Shown: positions 22,959 to 31,874 of the stretch, piece after piece
Layout: each line of letters starts with the position of its first letter
Position numbering within the stretch: position 1 is the stretch's first letter
NCBI GenBank assembly: GCA_951812895.1
Contig: OX638333.1
Location: 176,366-240,365 of the forward strand
DNA from: an uncultured Roseovarius sp.
GTDB taxonomy: Bacteria > Pseudomonadota > Alphaproteobacteria > Rhodobacterales > Rhodobacteraceae
Direction of reading: 5' to 3'
DNA length: 64,000 nucleotides
The notes under the pieces: generated by a model
What the model was told of the DNA's origin: nothing
What the model saw: the letters and a program-made list of their open reading frames with translations, nothing else
Databases searched by the model: none
Made by a program: the position numbers and the translations under genes

Positions 22959-24656
22959 ATGAAGATCAAGTCTTCACTGTTTAGCATAGTGACTTCACTG
23001 ACCCTGGCATCAATGGCAATGGCAGAACGCGGCTCTGACGGGCAAGTCAATATCATCTATTGGCAAGCCGCTTCGATCATGAACCCCTACCTATCAGGTG
23101 GAACTAAGGATCTGGAGGCCGCAAGCCTCGTAGTGGAACCGCTTGCCCGATATGACGAAACTGGTGCAATGGTACCTTGGCTTGCCGAAGAAATACCGAC
23201 AGTTGAAAATGGTGGGGTCTCTGCTGATCTGACGTCCATTACATGGACGTTGAAAGAGGGGCTGCTATGGTCCGATGGCACTGCTCTCACGTCCGAAGAT
23301 GTCAAATTTACCTGGGAATACTGCACCGCCGAAGGAGGTGGCTGCGCTCAAAATGAGAAATACGGTGGTATCGTGTCGGTTGACACGCCAGATGAACGCA
23401 CAGTTGTCGTCCGTTTCGCAGGTCCCAAGCCCTTCCCCTACACCGCCTTTGTCGGCGCACAGGCGCCGATCCTTCAAAAGGCACAATTTGCTGACTGCCT
23501 TGGCTCCAAGGCCCCCGGATGTACCGAAGAAAATTTCTATCCCATCGGTACCGGCCCCTTTGTCGTAACCGATTTCAGACCCAACGACGTGATCACCCTC
23601 GCCGCCAACGAACACTATCGCGACCCCGACAAACCTGCCTTTGCAAGTGTTGTATTCAAAGGTGGCGGTGATGCCGCAGCCGCAGGGCGCTCGGTGCTTG
23701 AAACCGGTGAATTCGATTATGCCTGGAATCTCCAGCTGGCGCCTGATGTGTTGGCCAACATGCAGGCCGTGGGAAAGGGCCAGATCGTCTCTGGCTTTGG
23801 CACTTTGGTCGAACGGATCATGGTAAACCTGTCCGATCCCTCCGCAGCGCATGGAGACCGCCGTGCCACTGTTGACCACCCCCACCCCTTCCTTTCGGAC
23901 AAATCTGTGCGACAGGCTTTGTCTATGGCGATTGACCGGCCTTTGTTGGTGGAGATCGGTTACGGCGACGCGGGCCGGGTCACGTGCAATGTGCTGCCCG
24001 CGCCTGAAATCTATGCGTCCAGCGCTAATAATGCCTGCCAAACGCAAGACATTGCTGGGGCCAACGCATTGCTGGATCAGGCAGGCTGGGCACGAGGCGC
24101 GGACGGTGTGCGGGCCAAAGAAGGCATACGTCTGTCGATCCTCTATCAAACATCAACAAACGCGGTACGCCAGGATTTTCAGGCACTTATCAAACAATGG
24201 TGGTCTGAGATTGGTGTTGAAACGGAACTGCGCAACATTGATGCATCGGTGTTCTTTGGAGGCGATCCCGGTAGCCCGGACACGTTCCAGAAATTCTTTT
24301 CCGATATCGAGATGTACGCCAATAATTTCGACGGTACCGATCCAGAGGCCTATATGTCGAACTGGTCTTGCGCCCAGATACCGGCACCGGAAAACCAGTG
24401 GCAGGGCAACAATATGCCCCGCTACTGTAACCCGGCCTATGATGCACTGGTTGATGAGATGCAGCGGACAGGCGCGCTTGAAAAACGTGCCGAACTGGCC
24501 AAGGCGATGAACGACATGCTCATGCAGGATTATGTCATGATCCCGTTGGTCGACCGTGGTCGTGTTTCGGCACATTCCAACTCGCTTGGTGGCGTGGTGC
24601 TTAACACTTGGGACAGCGAGCTGTGGAATGCAGCGGACTGGCACCGCATCAAATAA
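22959..24656 (+). CDS. Peptide-type ABC transporter substrate-binding protein
   Basis: A 565-residue periplasmic binding protein of family 5 (dipeptide/oligopeptide type). The signal peptide spans residues 1-22 with cleavage after AMA. Family markers are the N-terminal 'YDETGAMVPWLAEEIP' lobe, GLLWSDGTALTSEDVKFTW, and the C-terminal LVDRGRVSAHSNSLGG. The ligand could be peptides, opines, nickel chelates or sugars and cannot be told from sequence. It has six or more cysteines, more than usual, which may form disulfides. Two permease genes follow after a stem-loop. The start has AGGGAGAG in front. Confidence 0.93.
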   Translation: MKIKSSLFSIVTSLTLASMAMAERGSDGQVNIIYWQAASIMNPYLSGGTKDLEAASLVVEPLARYDETGAMVPWLAEEIPTVENGGVSADLTSITWTLKEGLLWSDGTALTSEDVKFTWEYCTAEGGGCAQNEKYGGIVSVDTPDERTVVVRFAGPKPFPYTAFVGAQAPILQKAQFADCLGSKAPGCTEENFYPIGTGPFVVTDFRPNDVITLAANEHYRDPDKPAFASVVFKGGGDAAAAGRSVLETGEFDYAWNLQLAPDVLANMQAVGKGQIVSGFGTLVERIMVNLSDPSAAHGDRRATVDHPHPFLSDKSVRQALSMAIDRPLLVEIGYGDAGRVTCNVLPAPEIYASSANNACQTQDIAGANALLDQAGWARGADGVRAKEGIRLSILYQTSTNAVRQDFQALIKQWWSEIGVETELRNIDASVFFGGDPGSPDTFQKFFSDIEMYANNFDGTDPEAYMSNWSCAQIPAPENQWQGNNMPRYCNPAYDALVDEMQRTGALEKRAELAKAMNDMLMQDYVMIPLVDRGRVSAHSNSLGGVVLNTWDSELWNAADWHRIK

Positions 24657-24663
24657 CAATCTC

Positions 24664-24683
24664 GGGCGGGGCTGCACCCGCCC
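24664..24683 (+). terminator. Intergenic stem-loop after the binding-protein gene
   Basis: GGGCGGG (24664-24670) and CCCGCCC (24677-24683) form a 7-base stem with a 6-base loop just after the binding-protein stop and before the permease. The lack of a T-tract suggests an mRNA-stabilising or partial-termination hairpin, which would keep binding-protein levels above permease levels. Confidence 0.6.
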
Positions 24684-24716
24684 CGCAATTTCCCGGCAAG
24701 CAGAAAGAAGCACTGA

Positions 24717-25724
24717 ATGCTGACATACACCATCCGACGGCTGGTATTGTCGATTCCGACGCTGCTTTTCATTTCACTGATCATTTTTCTGTTGTTGGAG
24801 CTGGCCCCGGGCGACCCTATGGCGCAGGTGCCACTTACAGTCCCACCCGAAGTGAAACAACAAATGCGGGAAGCACTCGGGCTGGGGGAACCTACACCGA
24901 TCCGTTTTGGCAAATGGATGTGGCAGTTCTTTGTCGTCGAACCGATGGTTCTGGTTGACGCGACTTTCGGATCCGACTGGGCTGCCGAAAAACAGCGCGT
25001 TATCAGCTGGCAAACCCGGTCTCCAGTCATGGAAATCGTCATCCAGCGTATGCCGCAGACCCTGTGGGTGGTGGCGATGTCTTATGTTGTCGGCGTGCTC
25101 ATAGCTCTGCCCATAGGGATCTATTCGGCTTATCGGCAATATTCCGTTTTCGATCAACTCGGGACATTTGTGACAATGGTGGGCTACTCTGTCCCACCAT
25201 TCTTTTCGGGTGTTCTAATAATCGTAATTTTCTCGGTTCAGCTTGGCTGGCTACCCTCGATCTATGACACAACCCACCAGGTGGTCGACTGGGACAGTTT
25301 TGTCATACAGCTGAAGCAGATGGTCATGCCGGTTATGGTGCTAGCCCTGCAAACCACCGCCCAGATCAGCCGCTTTATGCGGGCCTCGATGCTCGACAAT
25401 CTTAATCAGGACTACGTGTGGACGGCCCGTGCAAAAGGGTTGTCTGAATCAGTGGTCGTGATGATTCATGTCCTGCGCAATTCGATGATACCGGTGATCA
25501 CTGTGATCGCCCTTGGCGTGCCACAGATATTTGGCGGCGCGATTATCACTGAGCAGATTTTCAAAGTGAATGGACTAGGCCAACTTCTGATCACGTCGAT
25601 TCAGGCCAATGACTTGCCAATGGTGCAAACTGTGACATTCATGCTGGCGGTGTTGATTGTGATGTTCAATATCGTGGCTGATTTGCTCTACGGCATCCTT
25701 GATCCGAGGATCCGTTATGACTGA
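24717..25724 (+). CDS. Peptide-type ABC transporter permease (DppB family)
   Basis: A 335-residue inner-membrane permease. The first membrane helix is at about 9-30 (LVLSIPTLLFISLIIFLLLEL), followed by the periplasmic APGDP segment typical of DppB/OppB, and four or five further helices. The ATPase-contacting EAA-like loop is DYVWTARAKGLSESVV. An insertion of about 40 residues between the first helix and the core (around 45-85) is longer than in classic DppB. It overlaps the next permease by eight bases. Confidence 0.93.
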   Translation: MLTYTIRRLVLSIPTLLFISLIIFLLLELAPGDPMAQVPLTVPPEVKQQMREALGLGEPTPIRFGKWMWQFFVVEPMVLVDATFGSDWAAEKQRVISWQTRSPVMEIVIQRMPQTLWVVAMSYVVGVLIALPIGIYSAYRQYSVFDQLGTFVTMVGYSVPPFFSGVLIIVIFSVQLGWLPSIYDTTHQVVDWDSFVIQLKQMVMPVMVLALQTTAQISRFMRASMLDNLNQDYVWTARAKGLSESVVVMIHVLRNSMIPVITVIALGVPQIFGGAIITEQIFKVNGLGQLLITSIQANDLPMVQTVTFMLAVLIVMFNIVADLLYGILDPRIRYD

Positions 25725-26628
25725 AATTGGCAACCCTCAGCCCCGGACCCCGCCTCGCAGCCAATGGCGCGATGTCTGGGACCAGTTCAAACACCACCGT
25801 GGCGCACTGGCCGGTGGTGTCCTTTTCCTGCTTATCATTGCCGTCGTATATCTAGGGCCATTCATTTGGACCATTGACCCCACATTTATTGATATAAGGG
25901 CGCGAAATCAGGGGCCAAACCTGACCCACCCGTTTGGCACAGATCAGCTGGGCCGCGATACGTTTTCCCGGATGATGGCAGGCGGTCAAACTTCAATCGC
26001 AGTGGGACTGACTGCTATGCTTCTGGCCGTAGGATTAGGGGGCCTGATCGGTGTGCTCGCCGGCTTTTTCCGCCGCCTAGATGGGGCACTGATGAGGTTG
26101 ACGGACCTGTTCCTCTCACTGCCATTGCTGCCGCTGCTCTTAGTGATGGTGATGTTGTTTCGTGAAACGCTCAGCGCAACTTTTGGCCCCGAATCCGGGA
26201 TGTTCCTGCTGATCGTCGTGGCCATCGGCATCACCAGCTGGATGCCCACAGCCCGAATTGTCCGTGGCGATGTCCTTGCCCTCAAAGAACGCGAATTTAT
26301 CCTGGCCGCGAGATCGATTGGGACAACCAATTTCGGCATGATCACACGGCATATTCTACCCAACATCCTGTCCCCGATCATGGTCTCAGCCACGCTTGGC
26401 ATTGCAAATGCCATAATTACCGAATCTGCACTTTCTTTCCTCGGCCTCGGATTTCCACCCGACTTCCCAACCTGGGGCCGTCTTCTAAATGACGCGACAG
26501 TTTATTTGCAGGATTACCCAGAGCGCGTGTTCTGGCCGGGACTTGCCATTTCGCTAACAGTGCTTAGCGTGAATTACCTTGGCGACGGCCTGCGCGATGC
26601 GCTTGATCCGCGGATCAGAGGGCGCTGA
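25717..26628 (+). CDS. Peptide-type ABC transporter permease (DppC family)
   Basis: A 303-residue inner-membrane permease, second half of the channel. It has an N-terminal cytoplasmic segment, a helix at about 32-52, the DppC hallmark HPFGTDQLGRDTFSR, and the EAA-like loop EREFILAARSIGTTN. The start is ATG 25717; the longer frame from a TTG at 25699 is less likely because GAGGAT precedes this ATG. No ATP-binding subunit gene follows, although one or two normally do. The nearest downstream genes are unrelated, so the ATPases must be encoded elsewhere. Confidence 0.93.
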   Translation: MTEIGNPQPRTPPRSQWRDVWDQFKHHRGALAGGVLFLLIIAVVYLGPFIWTIDPTFIDIRARNQGPNLTHPFGTDQLGRDTFSRMMAGGQTSIAVGLTAMLLAVGLGGLIGVLAGFFRRLDGALMRLTDLFLSLPLLPLLLVMVMLFRETLSATFGPESGMFLLIVVAIGITSWMPTARIVRGDVLALKEREFILAARSIGTTNFGMITRHILPNILSPIMVSATLGIANAIITESALSFLGLGFPPDFPTWGRLLNDATVYLQDYPERVFWPGLAISLTVLSVNYLGDGLRDALDPRIRGR

Positions 26629-26706
26629 TCCCCGCAAACAGACAGGGGCTTGCACCCGCCTGCCACACAGATAGGATACGGTCTGCGTCAGATATGGGAC
26701 AGTTTT

Positions 26707-27198
26707 ATGCCAGTTTACGAATACAAAGTCATTCCCGCACCGGCTAAAGGGCGCAAGGCAAAAGGCGTCAAAACCCCCGAAGCACGGTTTGCTCTGGTCC
26801 TGCAGGAAACGATGAATACCGAGGCCGCCAATGGCTGGGAATACCAACGCTCGGATATCCTGCCCAGCGAAGAACGGCAGGGCCTGACCTCTTCTCACAC
26901 GGTCTATCGCAGCGTGTTGGTGTTTCGCCGGGCACTCCCTTCTGCAAGTGAAGCAGATGTCGACGAAACCTCCACTCAGGCGAGTTCGGACGCACAAGAT
27001 GATCCAGATACCGTAGAAGACTCGTCTGGTGCAGCAGAGGATGAACCTTCAACCGAAGTGGAAACCCCGGATGAAGCAATGGAAGAAGATCATGAAGCAC
27101 CTTCAGACGAAGCAGTGGATGAAGCCCCCTCTTCTGACGAAAGTTCCGAAACTGGTGATGATACGGCGCCGGAAGACGATACTGTACCGCGCCCCTAA
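26707..27198 (+). CDS. DUF4177-like protein with acidic tail
   Basis: A 163-residue protein. The first 75 residues (YEYKVIPAPAKGRKAKGVKTPE ... LNTEAANGWEYQRSDILPSEER pattern) match the small DUF4177 fold, a compact beta domain of unknown function. The last 85 residues are a disordered tail rich in Asp, Glu, Ser and Pro. The start is ATG 26707 (MPVYEYKV); a longer frame upstream to 26650 is not needed. It stands alone between the transporter operon and the J-domain gene. Confidence 0.75.
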   Translation: MPVYEYKVIPAPAKGRKAKGVKTPEARFALVLQETMNTEAANGWEYQRSDILPSEERQGLTSSHTVYRSVLVFRRALPSASEADVDETSTQASSDAQDDPDTVEDSSGAAEDEPSTEVETPDEAMEEDHEAPSDEAVDEAPSSDESSETGDDTAPEDDTVPRP

Positions 27199-27318
27199 CC
27201 CCCAACAACGTATTATTCTGCGTTTTCGCCGCGACCACACGAAAATTTTTTCTATTTCCTCTTCAATTCGCCGCCCAATTGCCTAAAATCTCTTTTCCGA
27301 GTCGCAAAGGTGTGCCCC

Positions 27319-27942
27319 ATGTCCAAAAGTGATCCCTTCGGTTTCGACATGTCCGTCTCTACGTCGAAGAAGAAAAACCCGCGCGGGCGGCGTGGAATGT
27401 CCGGGGCGTCCGAGACATCAACCCGTGTCTGTGACCACGAAGGGTGCGAAAACTCTGGTCAATACCGCGCGCCCAAAGCGCCAGATGTGCTGGACGAGTT
27501 TTTCTGGTTCTGCAAGGATCACGTGCGCGAATATAACCTGAAATGGAATTTCTTCGACGGCACAACCGAGGCCGAGATCAACGCCCAAATGTCCAAGGAC
27601 AAAGTTTGGGAACGCCAGACCAAATCCTTTACTGATCCCGAAACGCGCGCATGGGCCCGCCTTGGTATCGACGATCCGCATCAGGTTCTGGGCGGCAACG
27701 CCACGCAAAATCCCGGCAAGAACCGAGGTGGTCAACGCAAGCTTCCACCAACGGAACGTCGTGCCATGGACATCCTTGAGGCCGAGGATAACTGGTCCAA
27801 GGCGGAAATCCGCAAAGCCTATAAAAGGCTGATCAAGGTGCTGCATCCCGACATCAACGGCGGCGACCGCAGCCAGGAAGAACAACTGCAACAGGTTGTC
27901 TGGGCCTGGGATCAAATTAAGGTGAGCAAGAGCTTTAAGTAG
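27319..27942 (+). CDS. J-domain (DnaJ-like) protein upstream of cobS
   Basis: A 207-residue protein with a C-terminal J domain (about residues 145-200) and the HPD motif at 176-178 (VLHPDINGG), which stimulates an Hsp70 ATPase. The N-terminal part has a possible metal site: C38, C43, C65 and H68 (CDHEGC ... CKDH). J-domain proteins of this build sit next to cobS in many alphaproteobacteria, suggesting a chaperone role linked to the cobaltochelatase. The start is ATG 27319 with AAAGGTG upstream. A membrane-protein gene on the opposite strand separates it from cobS here. Confidence 0.88.
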   Translation: MSKSDPFGFDMSVSTSKKKNPRGRRGMSGASETSTRVCDHEGCENSGQYRAPKAPDVLDEFFWFCKDHVREYNLKWNFFDGTTEAEINAQMSKDKVWERQTKSFTDPETRAWARLGIDDPHQVLGGNATQNPGKNRGGQRKLPPTERRAMDILEAEDNWSKAEIRKAYKRLIKVLHPDINGGDRSQEEQLQQVVWAWDQIKVSKSFK

Positions 27943-27945
27943 GCC

Positions 27946-28374
27946 TTAGTTGCCAACCGGTTTGACACGCATACGCAGCAGCAGCGCCGAAGAATGTACT
28001 AAAACCAACCCGACAAACCAGGCCAGAGTAACTGGCGGGCATGTCGCCACAGTCCCCAACACCAAATACGGCCCTATCAATGCAAGCTTGGGCACAAGCC
28101 AACCACCAATCAGGATCAAGCAAAAATAGGCGGCGACAAGGCTGCCCGCAAAAGTCGCAGCCAGAGCCGTGCAAAATGAGATCAGCCAACCTCGCCAGGT
28201 TTCTTTTCCAAAGAGCGGCGCAACCAGGTATCCCGCGATACTGGCGGCAACAAACGCAGGCGCACTATAAGATGGGCCGAATTCGTCCACGTTCATCACT
28301 TCCATTGTTACCGCAACGACAAGCCCAAACAAGCCAGTCGTCAAAGAAACGCAGAATCTGTGCGTGTGTTTCAT
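27946..28374 (-). CDS. Four-helix membrane protein, unknown
   Basis: A 142-residue hydrophobic protein with about four membrane helices (near 8-26, 38-55, 65-90 and 95-125) and short loops. I recognise no family motif. It has a good Shine-Dalgarno (AGGAGA) before its ATG, which supports it being real. It is inserted in reverse between the J-domain gene (ends 4 bases away) and cobS (divergent), two genes that are usually neighbours, so it may be a later arrival. Confidence 0.65.
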   Translation of the reverse strand: MKHTHRFCVSLTTGLFGLVVAVTMEVMNVDEFGPSYSAPAFVAASIAGYLVAPLFGKETWRGWLISFCTALAATFAGSLVAAYFCLILIGGWLVPKLALIGPYLVLGTVATCPPVTLAWFVGLVLVHSSALLLRMRVKPVGN

Positions 28375-28594
28375 CGATTATCTCCTACTTGTCCCAAATT
28401 CGCCCGACGATAAGGGGTCAATCAGCAGACTTGGCGCAGGATATGCGCAATTATGCCGCAGATTGACGCTATTTCTCATCAGAGATTGTTTTGGCGAATC
28501 CCGGCGTTTTCCCACCGCTCTCCCCCTTGCCCTTCCCCGCGTTATGTTGCACCACGTGCGAAAGGGTTTGACGCGCGATTTAAGGAATAGGCTG

Positions 28595-29581
28595 ATGGCT
28601 GACGGCAGCACCGATACAAATGTAAGACCAACCGAAGAGATTTCCGTTCGCGATGTGTTTGGCATCGACACGGATATGATGGTCAAAGGCTTTGCCGAAG
28701 CAACCGATCGTGTGCCGGAACTGGATACGACCTACAAATTTGATCCTGACACGACCTTGGCAATCCTTGCTGGCTTCAACCACAATCGCCGCGTGATGAT
28801 CCAAGGTTATCACGGTACGGGTAAATCGACCCATATTGAACAGGTCGCCGCCCGCCTGAACTGGCCCGCTGTGCGTGTAAACCTCGACAGCCACATTTCC
28901 CGGATCGACCTGATCGGTAAGGATGCGATCAAACTGCGTGACGGAAAACAAGTCACCGAATTTCATGAAGGCATCCTGCCCTGGGCGCTGCGCAACCCGG
29001 TCGCAATCGTGTTTGACGAATATGATGCGGGCCGAGCCGATGTGATGTTCGTGATCCAACGGGTACTGGAGCATGACGGCAAGCTGACCCTGCTGGACCA
29101 GAACGAAATCATCACACCGCACCCTTGCTTTCGCCTTTTTGCCACGTCAAACACCGTGGGTCTGGGCGACACCACCGGGCTGTATCACGGTGTGCAACAG
29201 ATCAACCAGGCGCAGATGGACCGTTGGTCGATGGTGGCCACGTTGAACTACCTGTCGCACGACGCCGAAACCAACATCGTGATCGCCAAGAACCCGCTCT
29301 TTAACAACGAAAAGGGCCGCCAGACAATCTCGCAGATGGTGACGGTTGCCGATCTGACCCGGACTGCTTTCATGAACGGCGATCTGTCGACCGTCATGTC
29401 GCCGCGGACGGTGATCAATTGGGCCCAAAACACCCACATCTTCCGCGACGTAGGCTATGCCTTCCGGCTGACCTTCCTGAACAAATGCGATGAGCTGGAA
29501 CGTCAGACTGTGGCCGAATTCTACCAGCGCTGTTTTGACGAAGAACTGCCGGAAAGCGCGGCGAGTGTGAGTCTGGGGTAA
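28595..29581 (+). CDS. cobS: Cobaltochelatase subunit CobS (AAA+ ATPase)
   Basis: A 328-residue AAA+ subunit of the aerobic cobaltochelatase, which with CobT and CobN inserts cobalt into hydrogenobyrinate diamide for vitamin B12. Walker A is GYHGTGKST (71-79), Walker [11 protein letters not shown] (D141-E142). The N-terminal [14 protein letters not shown] segment is typical. The start is ATG 28595 with AAGGAAT upstream; the open frame runs much further upstream but is unsupported. cobN is not in the window. CobT follows after a small inserted frame. Confidence 0.95.
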   Translation: MADGSTDTNVRPTEEISVRDVFGIDTDMMVKGFAEATDRVPELDTTYKFDPDTTLAILAGFNHNRRVMIQGYHGTGKSTHIEQVAARLNWPAVRVNLDSHISRIDLIGKDAIKLRDGKQVTEFHEGILPWALRNPVAIVFDEYDAGRADVMFVIQRVLEHDGKLTLLDQNEIITPHPCFRLFATSNTVGLGDTTGLYHGVQQINQAQMDRWSMVATLNYLSHDAETNIVIAKNPLFNNEKGRQTISQMVTVADLTRTAFMNGDLSTVMSPRTVINWAQNTHIFRDVGYAFRLTFLNKCDELERQTVAEFYQRCFDEELPESAASVSLG

Positions 29582-29595
29582 TTGTTAGATTTCGC

Positions 29596-29901
29596 ATGAC
29601 AAAGCCTTTCCTGCCTATATCCGAAAGTGCAACGCAGGTGATGACAATGCGATGTATCTTGTACGATGCCTGTGTCAAGTTAGGCTTTTGCGGAGGGGGC
29701 CACACAGCCGATATTCACGATATGCTTGAGAATGTACCAGTTGATAGCGCCAAGTTCGCACAGATGATGCTGGTCTTTGAAGGCTGCGAGCAGGATCATC
29801 ATTGCAAAACTGATTTGCAAAATTTGTTTTCTGAAGCATTCGAAAATCGGTTTGACCCAAAGTTAACCGAAAACGAGCGTACTGCGTTGGGATTACATTA
29901 A
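29596..29901 (+). CDS. Small Cys-rich open frame between cobS and cobT
   Basis: A 101-residue frame in the gap between two genes that are usually adjacent. It has five cysteines (20, 26, 32, 64, 70) and a histidine-rich spot (DHHC at 67-70), giving a look of metal binding, but no family I can name. The ATG at 29596 has no clear Shine-Dalgarno; ATG 29641 (CGCAGGTG just upstream) is an alternative. The stop lies one base before the cobT ATG, so it could be translationally coupled to cobT. Its amino acid make-up differs from the flanking genes. Confidence 0.5.
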   Translation: MTKPFLPISESATQVMTMRCILYDACVKLGFCGGGHTADIHDMLENVPVDSAKFAQMMLVFEGCEQDHHCKTDLQNLFSEAFENRFDPKLTENERTALGLH

Positions 29902-29902
29902 G

Positions 29903-31777
29903 ATGAGCAAACCGTCTGACAACCCCGCCGATCCGTTCAAAAAGGCGCTGGCCGAGGCCACCAAAGTCATGGCCAACAATCCGGACCTGACCGTGACCTA
30001 TTCGGTTGATCCGTCCGGGATTTCGGGTGAATCCGTGCGTCTGCCCCAGGTCAGCCGCCGCATGACCCGTGACGAGGTTCTGCAGGCGCGCGGCACCGCC
30101 GACGCGCTGGCCCTGCGCCACAAGTATCACGATGACGGTTTGCATAGTCACTATATGCCCGCCGGTGAAATGGCGCGCGAACTATATGACGCTATGGAAA
30201 CCGCCCGCTGCGAGGCCGTAGGCGTCCGCGACATGCCCGGCACGGCTGGCAATATCGATGCCAAAATCGGGGCAGAAGCGCTGCGCCGTGGCTATGACCA
30301 GATCAAGGATACCTCTGAGGCGCCTCTTGCCACTGCTGCGGGCTATCTCATCCGTCACCTTGCCACCGGCCGCGATTTGCCGCGTGGCGCGCAGAACGTG
30401 ATGGAACTCTGGCAGGGATTCATTGAGGATCAGGCCGGCGGCACGCTGGACGATCTTCAGGCCAAGCTGGCCGATCAATCCGAATTCGCCCGCTTTGCCC
30501 GCCAGATCATTTCCGATCTGGGATATGGCGACCAGTTGGGTGATGACCCCGACGCGCCCGATGATGACGAAGAGACAGAGGCTGACCAGGAAACCGAGGA
30601 AGAAGAACAGCCCGACAGCACCGGCGAGGATGACAACGAAGAACAAGCCGACGCCGATCCTGAGCAATCCCAGGATCAGCAACAGGATGACGCCCAGGCC
30701 CAGGTCACAATGGATGAAATGGCCGATGATGACATGGCCGAGGATTCAGAATTGCCAGAGGGCGAGGCCCCGCTGGAACCCCCTGCGCCCCAGCCGATTT
30801 CAGATGCCGATCCGGATTACAAAGTATTTTCAACAGATTACGATGAAGAGGTTCACGCCGAAGACCTAGCCGAACCGGTCGAACTGGAACGCCTTCGCGC
30901 CTATCTCGACCAGCAGCTGGAGCCACTCAAAGGCGCGGTCAGCCGCCTTGCCAACAAACTGCAGCGCCGTCTTCAGGCACAGCAAAACCGATCATGGGAA
31001 TTTGACCGCGAAGAGGGCATTCTCGACGCAGGCCGGCTTGCCCGCGTAGTGGTCAGCCCGACAACACCGCTTTCGTTCAAGGTCGAAAAAGATACAGAAT
31101 TCCGCGATACGGTGGTGACGCTGTTGCTGGACAATTCCGGCTCCATGCGTGGCCGCCCCATCTCCATCGCTGCCATTTGTGCCGATGTCCTGTCCCGCAC
31201 GCTTGAACGTTGTCAGGTCAAGGTTGAAATTCTTGGTTTCACCACCCGCGCGTGGAAGGGCGGGCAAAGCCGTGAAGGCTGGCTCAATGATGGCAGGGCG
31301 CAATTGCCCGGACGTCTGAACGACCTGCGCCATATTATCTATAAATCCGCCGATGCCCCGATCCGCCGGACCCGCCAAAACCTCGGGCTGATGATGAAAG
31401 AGGGTCTGCTCAAGGAAAACATTGATGGCGAAGCCCTCGAATGGGCCCATCGGCGTATCTCAAACCGCCGGGAAGCGCGTAAGATCTTGATGGTGATCTC
31501 TGATGGGGCGCCGGTTGATGACAGCACACTGTCAGTTAATCCCGCCAATTATCTGGAAAAGCACCTGCGCGACGTGATCACGATGGTTGAAAAGCGCAGA
31601 CAGGTCGAACTTTTGGCGATCGGCATCGGCCACGACGTCACCCGCTACTATCAACGTGCAGTGACAATTACCGATGTTGAACAACTGGCCGGGGCCATGA
31701 CCGAACAGCTGGCCGCGCTGTTTGATAGTGATCCGCGCGCCCGTGCCCGGGTGATGGGCATCAAAAGGGCAAGCTGA
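29903..31777 (+). CDS. cobT: Cobaltochelatase subunit CobT
   Basis: A 624-residue subunit that pairs with CobS to form the chelatase motor complex. An N-terminal helical domain (to about 210) is followed by a very acidic linker (about 214-300, rich in Asp, Glu and Gln) and a C-terminal von Willebrand A domain with the metal-ion motif D410-N-S412-G-S414 ([11 protein letters not shown]). The domain order matches CobT and mirrors magnesium chelatase BchD. The start is ATG 29903. A hairpin follows the gene. Confidence 0.94.
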   Translation: MSKPSDNPADPFKKALAEATKVMANNPDLTVTYSVDPSGISGESVRLPQVSRRMTRDEVLQARGTADALALRHKYHDDGLHSHYMPAGEMARELYDAMETARCEAVGVRDMPGTAGNIDAKIGAEALRRGYDQIKDTSEAPLATAAGYLIRHLATGRDLPRGAQNVMELWQGFIEDQAGGTLDDLQAKLADQSEFARFARQIISDLGYGDQLGDDPDAPDDDEETEADQETEEEEQPDSTGEDDNEEQADADPEQSQDQQQDDAQAQVTMDEMADDDMAEDSELPEGEAPLEPPAPQPISDADPDYKVFSTDYDEEVHAEDLAEPVELERLRAYLDQQLEPLKGAVSRLANKLQRRLQAQQNRSWEFDREEGILDAGRLARVVVSPTTPLSFKVEKDTEFRDTVVTLLLDNSGSMRGRPISIAAICADVLSRTLERCQVKVEILGFTTRAWKGGQSREGWLNDGRAQLPGRLNDLRHIIYKSADAPIRRTRQNLGLMMKEGLLKENIDGEALEWAHRRISNRREARKILMVISDGAPVDDSTLSVNPANYLEKHLRDVITMVEKRRQVELLAIGIGHDVTRYYQRAVTITDVEQLAGAMTEQLAALFDSDPRARARVMGIKRAS

Positions 31778-31824
31778 CCGGAACAGCTTGGGCAGCGGCT
31801 TTAGCCGTACCAAATAGTCATTGC

Positions 31825-31851
31825 GCAAGGGCCAATTCTTTGGTCCCTTGC
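31825..31851 (+). terminator. Hairpin after cobT
   Basis: GCAAGGG (31825-31831) pairs with CCCTTGC (31845-31851) and the stem is extended by CCAA/TTGG. It is followed by an AT-rich stretch (CATAAATTATTT) rather than a pure T-run, so termination may be partial. Confidence 0.6.
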
Positions 31852-31874
31852 CATAAATTATTTAGGAAACCTGA

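Noticed and set aside
28364-28594. N-terminal extension of cobS by 77 codons
   Set aside because: It lies in the promoter gap toward a divergent gene and precedes a normal CobS start with AAGGAAT.
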